Shown: one piece after another, positions 5,857-12,980 of the stretch
Layout of the letters: every line of letters begins with the position of its first letter
How positions within the stretch are numbered: the stretch's first letter is position 1
DNA from: JBDTYT01 sp040005555
GTDB lineage: Bacteria > Actinomycetota > UBA4738 > HRBIN12
DNA: 24,888 nucleotides
Assembly: GCA_040005555.1 (NCBI GenBank)
Contig: JBDTYT010000017.1
Span: 1-24,888 of the forward strand
Direction of reading: 5' to 3'
Translations under genes and position numbers: made by a program
Notes under the pieces: generated by a model
What the model saw: only the letters and a program-made list of their open reading frames with translations
Database searches by the model: none
What the model was told of the DNA's origin: nothing

Positions 5857-6840
5857 ATGCTCGTGCTCAGCAAGGCAGAGGTTGAGTCCTTGCTCGACCT
5901 CGACGAGCTCGTCGAGGTCGTCGCAGGAGCGATGGCGGACCTCAGTGCGGGCAATGCCTCGATGCCGAACCGGACCGCGGCGATGGTTCCGGAGCGGGAG
6001 GCGTTCCTCGCCACGATGCCCGCATACCTTCCCTCACTCGGCGCCCTGTCGACCAAGCTCGTGTCCGTCTTCCCGAAGAACAGGGATCGCCCGACGCACC
6101 AGGCGGTGGTCGTGTGCTTCGATCCCGAGACCGGCACGCCGATCGCGCTGATGGACGCCGAGTCCATCACCGCCGCACGTACCGCCGCGGGCTCCGCGTT
6201 GTCGACGAGGCTCCTCGCCCGCGAGGACGTGAGCGAGCTCGCGGTGCTCGGGACCGGCGTCCAGGCCCGCGCGCACGTGCGTGCCCTCGTGCGGGTCGGT
6301 GCCTTCGAGCGCGTCGTGATCGCCGGGCGCGATCAGGCGAAGGCACAGCAGCTGGCGGCTGAGCTGGCGCCGGAGCTCTCGACGTTGGTCGAAACGACCG
6401 CTTCGTTCGAACACGCCGTGCGAGGTGCGGACGTCGTGTGCGCCACCACGCACGCCATGGAGCCGGTGGTGCGCCGACCGTGGGTAGCGCCGGGGACGCA
6501 CATCACCTCGGTGGGGTTCAACGCAGCGGGCCGAGGCGAGATCGACCCGGAGACGGTCGCGGGTGCCGTCGTGGTGGTCGAGCACCGCATCTCGGCGCTC
6601 GCCCCACCTCCTGCGGGCGCGGTCGAGCTCCTCCTGCCGATCGCTGATGGGTTGATCGATGCCAGCCACATCCGCGCGGAGCTGGGCGAGCTGGTCTCCG
6701 GCACCGCCGTGGGACGAACCTCGGCGGAGGAGATCACGCTCTACAAGTCGGTGGGCGTCGCCGTGCAAGACGCCGCCGCGGCGAGCATGGCGCTCGCCGC
6801 GGCACGCGCTCGAGGCATCGGTACCGACGTCCCGATGTGA
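5857..6840 (+). CDS. Ornithine cyclodeaminase / mu-crystallin family oxidoreductase
   Basis: 327 residues, normal for the family (about 320-350). ATG 5857 is fixed by GGAGG 6 nt upstream. The N-terminal part carries the family dimer/substrate region (LSKAEVESLLDLDELVEVV), MPNRTAAMVP, the STKLVSVFPKN segment with the active-site lysine region, and MDAESITAARTAAGSALSTR. The Rossmann NAD(P) fold starts at LAVLGTGVQARAHVRAL (about 129-145), followed by GADVVCATTHAMEPVV and HITSVGFNAAGRGEID. The C terminus has EEITLYKSVGVAVQDAAAA, also typical. Members include ornithine cyclodeaminase, archaeal alanine dehydrogenase, ketimine reductase and EutC-like enzymes; sequence by eye cannot choose among them. 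It converges (7 bp gap) with an acetylpolyamine deacetylase-like gene, which makes an ornithine or polyamine-related substrate attractive but unproven. Confidence 0.9.
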   Translation: MLVLSKAEVESLLDLDELVEVVAGAMADLSAGNASMPNRTAAMVPEREAFLATMPAYLPSLGALSTKLVSVFPKNRDRPTHQAVVVCFDPETGTPIALMDAESITAARTAAGSALSTRLLAREDVSELAVLGTGVQARAHVRALVRVGAFERVVIAGRDQAKAQQLAAELAPELSTLVETTASFEHAVRGADVVCATTHAMEPVVRRPWVAPGTHITSVGFNAAGRGEIDPETVAGAVVVVEHRISALAPPPAGAVELLLPIADGLIDASHIRAELGELVSGTAVGRTSAEEITLYKSVGVAVQDAAAASMALAAARARGIGTDVPM

Positions 6841-6847
6841 GGGCGTT

Positions 6848-7921
6848 TCACGCGTCGAGGAGCGATAGGTCCATGGGCCGCCCCTCGAGGCCGCGGAGCC
6901 AGTTCCGGACGTTCTGTCCGAGGTGCGGCACGAAGTACCCACCCTCCTGCAGCACGACGGTGCGCCGGCCGAGCGCTGCGACCCGCTCGCCGGCCTCGTG
7001 ATAGGCCTCGGTGGTGAGCGCGAGATCGCAGATGGGATCTCGGCCGTACGTATCGATCCCGAGCGACACGATCAACGCGGATCCGCCGAACGCGTCGATC
7101 GCCTCGAGCCCGCGGTCGAGGTTCGTGAGGTACTCCTCGTTCGAGCAGCCGGCTCGAAGCGGCAGGTTGAGGTTCGCGCCCTCGCCGGCGCCCGTCCCGG
7201 TCTCATCGGCGAACCCCGAGAAGTACGGGTAGGCGCGGTCGGGATCGCCGTGCAGCGACACGTACAGAACATCGCCGCGCGCGTAGAAGATCTGCTGCGT
7301 ACCGTTCCCATGGTGATAGTCGACGTCGAGGATCGCTACCGGCTCGCCGGTGCGGCGAGTGAGGTGCTCCGCCGCGATCGCGGCGTTATTGAAGAAGCAG
7401 TAGCCGCCGAACATGGCCCGTGCCGCGTGATGGCCGGGCGGACGGCAGAGCGCGTACACGGCGTCCTCGCCCTCGAGCACCCGATCGACCGCGGTGAGCG
7501 CCGCATCGACGGCCGAGCGCGCTGCTCCGTAGGTGCCCTCGACCATCGGCGTGGCGGTGTCGAAGCACCACATCCCCGCCCGGGCGCGCGGCGAGCGAGG
7601 CGCCCGACCGGGGCCCATCCCCTCGCGCAACGCGGGCAGCGCGAACGTGTCGGGGAAGATCTCGTCCGCGGTCTGCCCCAGCTCACGCCAGTCGCGCCAC
7701 GCGTCCTCGAGGTACGCGAGCATGGCCGGGTCGTGTACGGCCGTGATCGGGTCTGCTCCGTACGCGGTCGGCTCCTCGAACACGAACCCGCCGTCAGCCT
7801 GGAGCGCACGGTGGATCGTCTCGGCTCGCTCGGGGACCTCGTAGATGCCGAGCGCCTCGCCGTCGGCGAGCTCGTGTCGAGGCTCATGCCGTAGGTGGTC
7901 GGCGCTGTAGACGACGCGCAT
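6848..7921 (-). CDS. Acetylpolyamine amidohydrolase-like histone-deacetylase-family enzyme
   Basis: 357 residues, zinc-dependent deacetylase (HDAC superfamily). Visible active site: RPPGHHA with His164-His165; DVDYHHGNGTQ with Asp201 and His203 as zinc ligands (Asp199 nearby); Asp290 in SLGIDTYGRDP; Tyr329 in QEGGYF. The spacing between these residues matches what I recall for Mycoplana ramosa acetylpolyamine amidohydrolase with a constant shift of 6, which favours deacetylation of acetylated polyamines or related small amines over acetoin-utilisation AcuC-type roles. ATG 7921 follows GGAGG at good spacing. It lies 30 bp downstream of rdgB and is probably the last gene of the long cysteine/murI/rph transcript. 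Its 3' end faces the ornithine cyclodeaminase-family gene. Substrate is inferred; the fold and catalytic set are clear. Confidence 0.92.
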   Translation of the reverse strand: MRVVYSADHLRHEPRHELADGEALGIYEVPERAETIHRALQADGGFVFEEPTAYGADPITAVHDPAMLAYLEDAWRDWRELGQTADEIFPDTFALPALREGMGPGRAPRSPRARAGMWCFDTATPMVEGTYGAARSAVDAALTAVDRVLEGEDAVYALCRPPGHHAARAMFGGYCFFNNAAIAAEHLTRRTGEPVAILDVDYHHGNGTQQIFYARGDVLYVSLHGDPDRAYPYFSGFADETGTGAGEGANLNLPLRAGCSNEEYLTNLDRGLEAIDAFGGSALIVSLGIDTYGRDPICDLALTTEAYHEAGERVAALGRRTVVLQEGGYFVPHLGQNVRNWLRGLEGRPMDLSLLDA

Positions 7922-7951
7922 CCGTTGGATCCTCCGGGTCGGTGGGCGATG

Positions 7952-8554
7952 CTACCCGGTGCGGAGCAGATCCCGCAGCGCGCGAAACGCCCGCCCGCGA
8001 TGGCTGATGCGGTGCTTCTGCTCGGGCGTGAGCTCGGCCATCGTCTCGTCCCAGCCGGCGGGCTCGAAGATCGGGTCGTATCCGAAGCCGCCCGTGCCGC
8101 GAGGCTTCGCGATGAGCGTGCCCTCGCACGTCCCCTCGGCGTGGAGCTCTCGGCCGTCGGGCCACGCGATCGCCGCGACACACCGATAGCGGGCGGTGCG
8201 TCCGGCGGCCGGCACGCCGGCGATCGCTCCGATCAACGCCTTCATGTTCTGCTCGTCGCTGGCGTCCTCACTCGCGTAGCGCGCCGAGCGCGGCCCCGGC
8301 GCACCACCGAGGGCATCGACCTCGATACCGGAATCGTCCGCGAGCGCCGCGATCCCGAGCGCCGCCGAGACCGCACGCGCCTTCTCCAGCGCGTTGCCTA
8401 GGTAGGTCTCGTGCGGCTCCTCCACGTTGGGCCACTCGCCCTCGTGATCCTCGGCGGTGATCCACCGGACGGGCCAGTCGGCGCAGATCTCGCGGATCTC
8501 GCGGATCTTGTGGTGGTTGCGCGACGCGAGAGCCACGCGGTCGGGGAAGGCCAC
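7952..8554 (-). CDS. rdgB: RdgB/HAM1 non-canonical purine NTP pyrophosphatase
   Basis: 200 residues, the usual family length. It hydrolyses dITP, ITP and XTP to monophosphates, keeping deaminated purines out of DNA and RNA. Motifs: N-terminal ALASRNHHKIREI (the S/T-x-N-x-x-K phosphate-binding motif), ALADDSGIEVDALGGAPGPR, GTGGFGYDPIFEP and the C-terminal SHRGRAFRAL. The start is GTG 8554, just after the stop of rph (2 bp gap), so the two are co-translated; the rph-rdgB pairing is widespread. All key motifs are intact. Confidence 0.96.
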   Translation of the reverse strand: MAFPDRVALASRNHHKIREIREICADWPVRWITAEDHEGEWPNVEEPHETYLGNALEKARAVSAALGIAALADDSGIEVDALGGAPGPRSARYASEDASDEQNMKALIGAIAGVPAAGRTARYRCVAAIAWPDGRELHAEGTCEGTLIAKPRGTGGFGYDPIFEPAGWDETMAELTPEQKHRISHRGRAFRALRDLLRTG

Positions 8555-8556
8555 GT

Positions 8557-9276
8557 TCAGGCCAGCGTGTCTCGCTGGAACTGCGTGAGGGTCTTGATCC
8601 CGGACTCCGCGAGGTCGAGCATCGCGTCCAGGTTCGCTCGCGAGAACGGCTCACCCTCGGCGGTGCCCTGCACCTCGACCAGGCGGCCGGCCCCGGTCAT
8701 CACGACGTTGCAATCGACCTCGGCGGCCGCATCTTCCGCGTACGACAGGTCGAGCACCGGCCGGCCCTCCACCATGCCCACGCTCACCGCCGCGACGCTG
8801 TCCGTCAGCAGATCCGTGGGGACCTCACCGCGCTCGCCGAGCGTGGCGAGCGCCAGCGAGAGCGCGACGTACCCTGCGGTGATCGAGGCGCACCGCGTGC
8901 CGGCGTCCGCCTGGAGCACGTCGCAGTCGACGGTGATCGAGCGTTCTCCGAGACGGCCGAGGTCGGTCACCGCGCGGAGCGAGCGGCCGATCAGGCGCTG
9001 GATCTCCTGCGTTCGACCGCCGGGCCGACCCTTGTTGACCTCGCGCGGTGATCGCTCGGTCGTGGCGCGTGGCAGCATCGAGTACTCGCCGGTGACCCAG
9101 CCCTTGCCGGTGCCGCGGAGCCAGCGCGGAGGTTCCTCCTGCACCGACGCCGCGACGAGCACGCGGGTTCGTCCCTGCGTGAACAGGATGGAACCCTCGG
9201 CCCACTCTTGGTAGCCGAGCTCGGCACGGAGGTCGCGGAGCTGATCCGGGGCTCGCCCGTCGGGGCGGTCGCTCAC
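8557..9276 (-). CDS. rph: Ribonuclease PH
   Basis: 239 residues, matching typical RNase PH. It trims the 3' ends of tRNA precursors by phosphorolysis. The sequence is family-typical from RPDGRAPDQLRDLRAELGYQ through GSILFTQGRTRVLVAASVQE, GWVTGEYSMLPRAT, REVNKGRPGGRTQEIQRLIG, ITVDCDVLQADAGTRCASIT and LDLSYAEDAAAEVDCNVVMT. The phosphate-binding GGRTQE segment is intact, as is the conserved DCDVLQADGGTR-type motif, here with Ala for the first Gly. It starts at GTG 9276, sharing GTGA with the stop of the upstream hydrolase gene, and is followed 2 bp later by rdgB. The order MBL-rph-rdgB is the same as in mycobacteria (Rv1339-Rv1340-Rv1341). Confidence 0.97.
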   Translation of the reverse strand: MSDRPDGRAPDQLRDLRAELGYQEWAEGSILFTQGRTRVLVAASVQEEPPRWLRGTGKGWVTGEYSMLPRATTERSPREVNKGRPGGRTQEIQRLIGRSLRAVTDLGRLGERSITVDCDVLQADAGTRCASITAGYVALSLALATLGERGEVPTDLLTDSVAAVSVGMVEGRPVLDLSYAEDAAAEVDCNVVMTGAGRLVEVQGTAEGEPFSRANLDAMLDLAESGIKTLTQFQRDTLA

Positions 9277-10025
9277 GACTTCACCGGGAGGTGCATACCC
9301 TCGACCGCAGCTTCGATCGGGCCCTCGTACTCCTCGGCCGCCTGCACGATCGAGACCTCGCGGTCGAGCGTCGGCCAGATATGCGTGAGCACCAGCCGTC
9401 CCGAGCCTGACTCGCGAGCGTGGATGGCGGCCTGGCGCGAGGACAGGTGGAACGGCATGAGGTCGTCGCGGTCCTGCCAGGTGGCCTCGGCGAGCAACAT
9501 GTCCGCGTCGCGTGCCAGATCCTCGACGTGATGGGTTGGCCCCGTGTCGCCGGTATACGCGAGCACCGTGCCGTCTGCCTCGAGCCGGAACCCGAGCGCC
9601 GGCAAGCCGAGGTGCGCCATCGGCTCGGTCTTGACGCGGAACGGGCCGATCTCGAATCCCTCGCCCGGGACGATCTCGGAGAACGAGAAGGCCGTGCGCA
9701 TCACGACCTGGCTGTCGATCGAGACGAGATCGGCGAGCTTCTGTGTGAAATCGATCGGCACGAACACCGGCAGGCCTGGCTTGCCGAGCTCCCCGTAATG
9801 CCGAGCGTAGAAGCAGGGGTAGAGATCGACGATGTGATCCGGGTGCTCATGGCTGATCACGATGCCGTCGATCTCCCCGATGTCGATGTGGCGCTGCAGG
9901 TTCGCGAGCGTTCCTGTGCCGGCATCGACCCACAGGTTGAAGCCGTCGTGCTGCAGGAGGTACCCGCTGGTCGCGGTGTCCGCGATCGGCCACGTGCCGC
10001 TGCATCCCAGGACGGTCAGCTCCAC
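9273..10025 (-). CDS. Metallo-beta-lactamase fold hydrolase, Rv1339-like
   Basis: 250 residues with the RNase Z-like MBL layout. It begins MELTVLGCSGTWPIADTATS, has DAGTGTLANLQ, then the metal site SHEHPDHIVDLYP (H-x-H-x-D-H), AHLGLPALGFRLEADG, AYTGDTGPT (metal-bridging Asp) and LTHIWPTLD near the end. The position between murI and rph is the same as Mycobacterium tuberculosis Rv1339, which has been reported as an atypical cyclic-AMP phosphodiesterase; that activity is inferred here by synteny and similarity only, and RNase Z-like activity is the alternative. The start is GTG 10025, overlapping the end of murI by 10 bp; the stop overlaps the rph start. Confidence 0.9.
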   Translation of the reverse strand: MELTVLGCSGTWPIADTATSGYLLQHDGFNLWVDAGTGTLANLQRHIDIGEIDGIVISHEHPDHIVDLYPCFYARHYGELGKPGLPVFVPIDFTQKLADLVSIDSQVVMRTAFSFSEIVPGEGFEIGPFRVKTEPMAHLGLPALGFRLEADGTVLAYTGDTGPTHHVEDLARDADMLLAEATWQDRDDLMPFHLSSRQAAIHARESGSGRLVLTHIWPTLDREVSIVQAAEEYEGPIEAAVEGMHLPVKS

Positions 10026-10843
10026 GAGGCGCCCCTCACCGGCTCGACGGCGATCGAGCCGATCCCCCCGATCTGTGGGCCGAGGAAGTGGTGCGCCACG
10101 CGCCGGAACTGGTCCGGGTCGCCGGTCGTGAGGAACTCGTGGGCCGGTTCACCGGGGTCCACGCGCTGCAGGCCCGACGAGATGAGCGCCGCGTAGACGT
10201 CTTTCGCCGTCTCCTCGGCCGAGGAGACGAGGACCACCTCGTCACCCATGACGACCTGCAGCAAGCCGGAAAGCATCGGATAGTGCGTGCAGCCCAGGAT
10301 CAACGTGTCCACTCCCTCGCTCCGTAGCGGCTCAAGATACCCTGCGGCGACTGACCACAACTCGTCGCTCGAGGTGTCCCCGCGTTCGACGTGGTCTACG
10401 AAGGCCGGACATGCCGTGGAGAACAAGCGAACGTCGGCGCCCGTCGCCCGGACCGCCCGTTCGTACGCCCCGCTCGAGACCGTCGCCTCGGTGCCGATGA
10501 GCCCGATCCGGCGGTTGCGCGTGGCCCGCACGGCTGCACGAACGCCGGGGTCGATCACGCCGACCACGGGAACGGCATGCACCCCCGTCACGTCGGCGAT
10601 CGCGGCGACCTCGATCGAGTTGCACGCGACGACGAGCATCTTTACCTCGCGGGACATGAGGTATCCCGCGATCTCCATCGCGAAGCCGCGGATCTGCTGG
10701 AACGGCCGAGGTCCGTACGGGAACCGTCCGTTGTCGCCGACGTAGACCACGGGCTCGTTCGGCACGACGTCGAAGATCGCCCGCGCGACCGTGAGGCCGC
10801 CGACGCCGGAGTCGAACACCCCGATCGGCCGAGGATCGCTCAC
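10016..10843 (-). CDS. murI: Glutamate racemase
   Basis: 275 residues. It interconverts L- and D-glutamate, supplying D-Glu for peptidoglycan. Key residues: Asp11 in GVFDSGVGGLTV, Cys74 in VVACNSIEVAA, and Cys185-Thr-His187 in LILGCTHYPML, the two catalytic cysteines in the expected places. The segment after the first cysteine reads CNSI where many homologues have CNTAS, a mild variation. The start is GTG 10843, 4 bp after the cysM stop; a longer reading into cysM is a shadow. The murI-MBL-rph-rdgB order downstream of cysM mirrors M. tuberculosis, except that the rhomboid-family gene Rv1337, between cysM and murI there, is absent here. Confidence 0.96.
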   Translation of the reverse strand: MSDPRPIGVFDSGVGGLTVARAIFDVVPNEPVVYVGDNGRFPYGPRPFQQIRGFAMEIAGYLMSREVKMLVVACNSIEVAAIADVTGVHAVPVVGVIDPGVRAAVRATRNRRIGLIGTEATVSSGAYERAVRATGADVRLFSTACPAFVDHVERGDTSSDELWSVAAGYLEPLRSEGVDTLILGCTHYPMLSGLLQVVMGDEVVLVSSAEETAKDVYAALISSGLQRVDPGEPAHEFLTTGDPDQFRRVAHHFLGPQIGGIGSIAVEPVRGASWS

Positions 10844-10847
10844 CCGG

Positions 10848-11780
10848 CTACCACCACAGCGACTCCGACACGCCCTTCTCGGCCCGCTCGAGCTCGGGGG
10901 CCCACGCCTCGGTCGAGAGGTACTTCCAACCCCCGTCCGGCAGCAGGCACACGATGTCACCATGCTCGAGCTCGGCCGCCACGCGCTGGGCGATGAACAC
11001 CACCGCGCCAGAGGAGATCCCGGCGAAGATGCCCTCCTGCTCGGTGAGCGCGCGCGTCGTTCGCAAAGAGTCCGAGGAGCTCACGAGGAACCTCCGGTCG
11101 AGCACGGTCTCGTCGAAGATCGGCGGAACGAACCCGTCCTCGAGCGACCGGAGCCCGTACACGAGATCGCCGAGCTCGGGCTCCGCGGCGATGATCTTCA
11201 CCTCGGGGTCGTGGCGATGCAGGCGACGGCCCACCCCCGTGAGCGTTCCGCCGGTCCCGAGGCCCGCGACGAAATGGGTGATCTGGGGCAGGTCCCGCAC
11301 GATCTCCTCCCCCGTGCCCTCCTCGTGTGCGAGTGGGTTGGCGGGGTTCCCGTACTGGAACGGCATGAAGTACCGGTCGTCCTTCGCGAGCGCGCGAGCG
11401 ACCTCGATCGAGCCATTCGTTCCTTGGTCACCGGGCGAGTACACGATCTCGGCTCCGTACAACTCAAGCAGTCCGATGCGCTCCTCGCTCGCGTTGTCGG
11501 GGATGACGACGGTGAGCCGGTATCCCTTGCGGCGGGCCACCATGGCGAGGGCGATCCCCGTGTTCCCCGACGTCGGCTCGAGGATGATCTTGTCGCGGGA
11601 CAGGTCGCCCGATACCTCGGCGACCTCGATCATCTTCTTCGCGATGCGGTCCTTCGTGGAACCGGTGGGATTGCTTCCCTCGAGCTTGGCCCACAGGCGA
11701 ACCTCGGGCCGGGGGCTCATCCGCCGCAGACCGACGAGAGGCGTTTCCCCGATCGCCTCGAGGATGTCGTCGTATCGCAT
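10848..11780 (-). CDS. cysM: Cysteine synthase CysM, probably CysO-dependent
   Basis: 310 residues, fold type II PLP enzyme. The PLP lysine is Lys43 in SNPTGSTKDR; the phosphate loop is GTGGTLTG; substrate loops are EPTSGNTGIALAM and FQYGNPANP. Several features are those of mycobacterial CysM and not of CysK: the YGLRSLEDGFVPPIFD segment, which holds an arginine where the phosphoserine-recognising Arg220 of M. tuberculosis CysM should fall, and the C terminus DGGWKYLSTEAWAPELE...SLWW, comparable to the tail that closes over the active site there. The expected reaction is O-phosphoserine plus CysO thiocarboxylate giving CysO-cysteine. cysO lies 52 bp upstream, with moeB and mec beyond, supporting this. 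ATG 11780 follows an extended -10-like element at 7 nt, so cysM may also be transcribed alone and leaderless. Confidence 0.94.
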   Translation of the reverse strand: MRYDDILEAIGETPLVGLRRMSPRPEVRLWAKLEGSNPTGSTKDRIAKKMIEVAEVSGDLSRDKIILEPTSGNTGIALAMVARRKGYRLTVVIPDNASEERIGLLELYGAEIVYSPGDQGTNGSIEVARALAKDDRYFMPFQYGNPANPLAHEEGTGEEIVRDLPQITHFVAGLGTGGTLTGVGRRLHRHDPEVKIIAAEPELGDLVYGLRSLEDGFVPPIFDETVLDRRFLVSSSDSLRTTRALTEQEGIFAGISSGAVVFIAQRVAAELEHGDIVCLLPDGGWKYLSTEAWAPELERAEKGVSESLWW

Positions 11781-11787
11781 CGGCTGG

Positions 11788-11793
11788 ATTATC
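11788..11793 (-). promoter_or_regulatory. Possible internal leaderless promoter of cysM
   Basis: On the minus strand the 52-bp cysO-cysM gap ends TGGGATAATCCAGCCG-ATG. GATAAT (11793-11788) matches the -10 consensus in five of six positions and is preceded by TGG, an extended -10. The start codon lies 7 nt further on, exactly where transcription would begin. No -35 match is present at 17 bp. A CCTCC-rich stretch upstream is in the wrong orientation for a ribosome site, so a leaderless mRNA is the simplest reading. Confidence 0.55.
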
Positions 11794-11832
11794 CCAGCGG
11801 GACGCGGGACAGGGGCGGAGGAGGTTCGGGCG

Positions 11833-12111
11833 TTAGCGCGCGCCGCCCGCGACCGCCGGCAGCAAGGACACGGTATCGCCGTCCTTCACCGGGGTCTCGA
11901 GCGAACCGAGGTACCGCACGTCTTCATCGTTCACGTAGACGTTGATGAATCGGTGCAGGCCACCGTCCTCGGACACCACGTTCTTCGTGATGCCCGGATA
12001 CCGCTGCTCGAGGTCGGTGAGCAGGTCGCGTAGGGTCGTCCCGTGAGCGTCCACGAGCGCCTCGCCGCCCGCGTGCTTGCGCAAGATCGTGGGCAGCTTC
12101 ACGCGGATCAT
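11833..12111 (-). CDS. cysO: CysO-like sulfur carrier protein (MoaD/ThiS family) with C-terminal GG-AR
   Basis: 92 residues, beta-grasp ubiquitin-like fold. It begins MIRVKLPTILRKHAGGEALV, has TLRDLLTDLEQRYPGI and FINVYVNDEDVRYL, and ends LLPAVAGGAR. The family works through a C-terminal Gly-Gly that is adenylated and converted to a thiocarboxylate. Here the diglycine is residues 89-90 and Ala91-Arg92 follow before TAA (read directly at 11833-11847), so the product cannot be activated as translated. The JAMM protease gene three genes upstream is the obvious candidate to remove Ala-Arg, as QbsD does for the GG-CF precursor QbsE. The start overlaps the moeB stop as ATGA. It donates sulfur to CysM for cysteine synthesis by analogy with M. 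tuberculosis. Confidence 0.93.
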   Translation of the reverse strand: MIRVKLPTILRKHAGGEALVDAHGTTLRDLLTDLEQRYPGITKNVVSEDGGLHRFINVYVNDEDVRYLGSLETPVKDGDTVSLLPAVAGGAR

Positions 12112-12980
12112 GATCGTGCCTCCGTGTGCTGCGTGGAAACACCGTGTTCGGCCTCGGGCGGGACCTGGCCCGGGCTGAGGCCGCAGAACCAGTCGTAGTC
12201 GATGAGCTCCGTCACGCTGGGCTCCTTGCCGCAGACCGGACAGTCGGCGTCCCACCGGACCCGCACCGTCGTGAACTCCATCGCCAGTGCGTCGAAGATC
12301 AACAGCTTGCCGATGAGCGGATCGCCGAGTCCGGTGATGAGCTTGATGGCCTCGGTCGCCTGGATGCAGCCGACGATGCCGGGCAGGACGCCGAACACAC
12401 CACCCTCGGCGCAGCTCGGCACCGTTCCAGGCGGAGGGGGTTGGGGGAACAGACACCGGTAGCACGGCGCTTCCTGTCCCGGCATGAACACGGTCGCCTG
12501 TCCGTCGAACTGGTAGATCGAGCCGTACACCAACGGCTTTCCGAGCATCTGCGTGGCGTCGTTCACGAGGTAGCGCACGGGGAAGTTGTCGGTCCCGTCG
12601 ACGACGATGTCCCACGGCTCGAGGATCTCGAACGCGTTGTCCGAGGTGAGGATCGCGTTGTACGGCACCACCTCGATCGTCGGATTGATCGCTCGGAGCC
12701 GATCGGTCGCACTGTCCACCTTCGGCCTGCCGATGTCGGCCGTCGAGTGGATGATCTGGCGTTGCAGGTTCGATTCGTCGACCGTATCGAAGTCCAAGAT
12801 CCCGAGCGTGCCCACGCCGGCCGCCGCCAGGTACATCGCGACCGGCGAGCCGAGCCCTCCCGCTCCCACGCAGAGCACCTTGGCGTCCAGCAGCTTGCGC
12901 TGGCCCTCGCCGCCGATGCCCGGAAGGATGATGTGCCGCGCGTAGCGCTGGACCTGCCCCTCCGTGAAGCCCAGGCTCAT
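12108..12980 (-). CDS. moeB: MoeB/ThiF-type sulfur-carrier adenylyltransferase, without rhodanese domain
   Basis: 290 residues from ATG 12980 (upstream in-frame sequence belongs to mec). E1-like fold: QRYARHIILPGIGGEGQRKL, nucleotide loop VLCVGAGGLGSPVAMYLAAA, DFDTVDESNLQRQI, DGTDNFPVRYLVNDA, and two zinc-binding CxxC pairs (CYRC and CPVC). It should adenylate the CysO C terminus. The mycobacterial counterpart MoeZ (about 390 residues) carries a C-terminal rhodanese domain that supplies persulfide sulfur; this protein ends after about 40 residues past the second CxxC with a Pro/Glu/His-rich tail and has no such domain, so sulfur must come from elsewhere (free sulfide or a separate sulfurtransferase). 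Both ends overlap neighbours by 4 bp (ATGA), tying it tightly to mec and cysO. Confidence 0.94.
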   Translation of the reverse strand: MSLGFTEGQVQRYARHIILPGIGGEGQRKLLDAKVLCVGAGGLGSPVAMYLAAAGVGTLGILDFDTVDESNLQRQIIHSTADIGRPKVDSATDRLRAINPTIEVVPYNAILTSDNAFEILEPWDIVVDGTDNFPVRYLVNDATQMLGKPLVYGSIYQFDGQATVFMPGQEAPCYRCLFPQPPPPGTVPSCAEGGVFGVLPGIVGCIQATEAIKLITGLGDPLIGKLLIFDALAMEFTTVRVRWDADCPVCGKEPSVTELIDYDWFCGLSPGQVPPEAEHGVSTQHTEARS

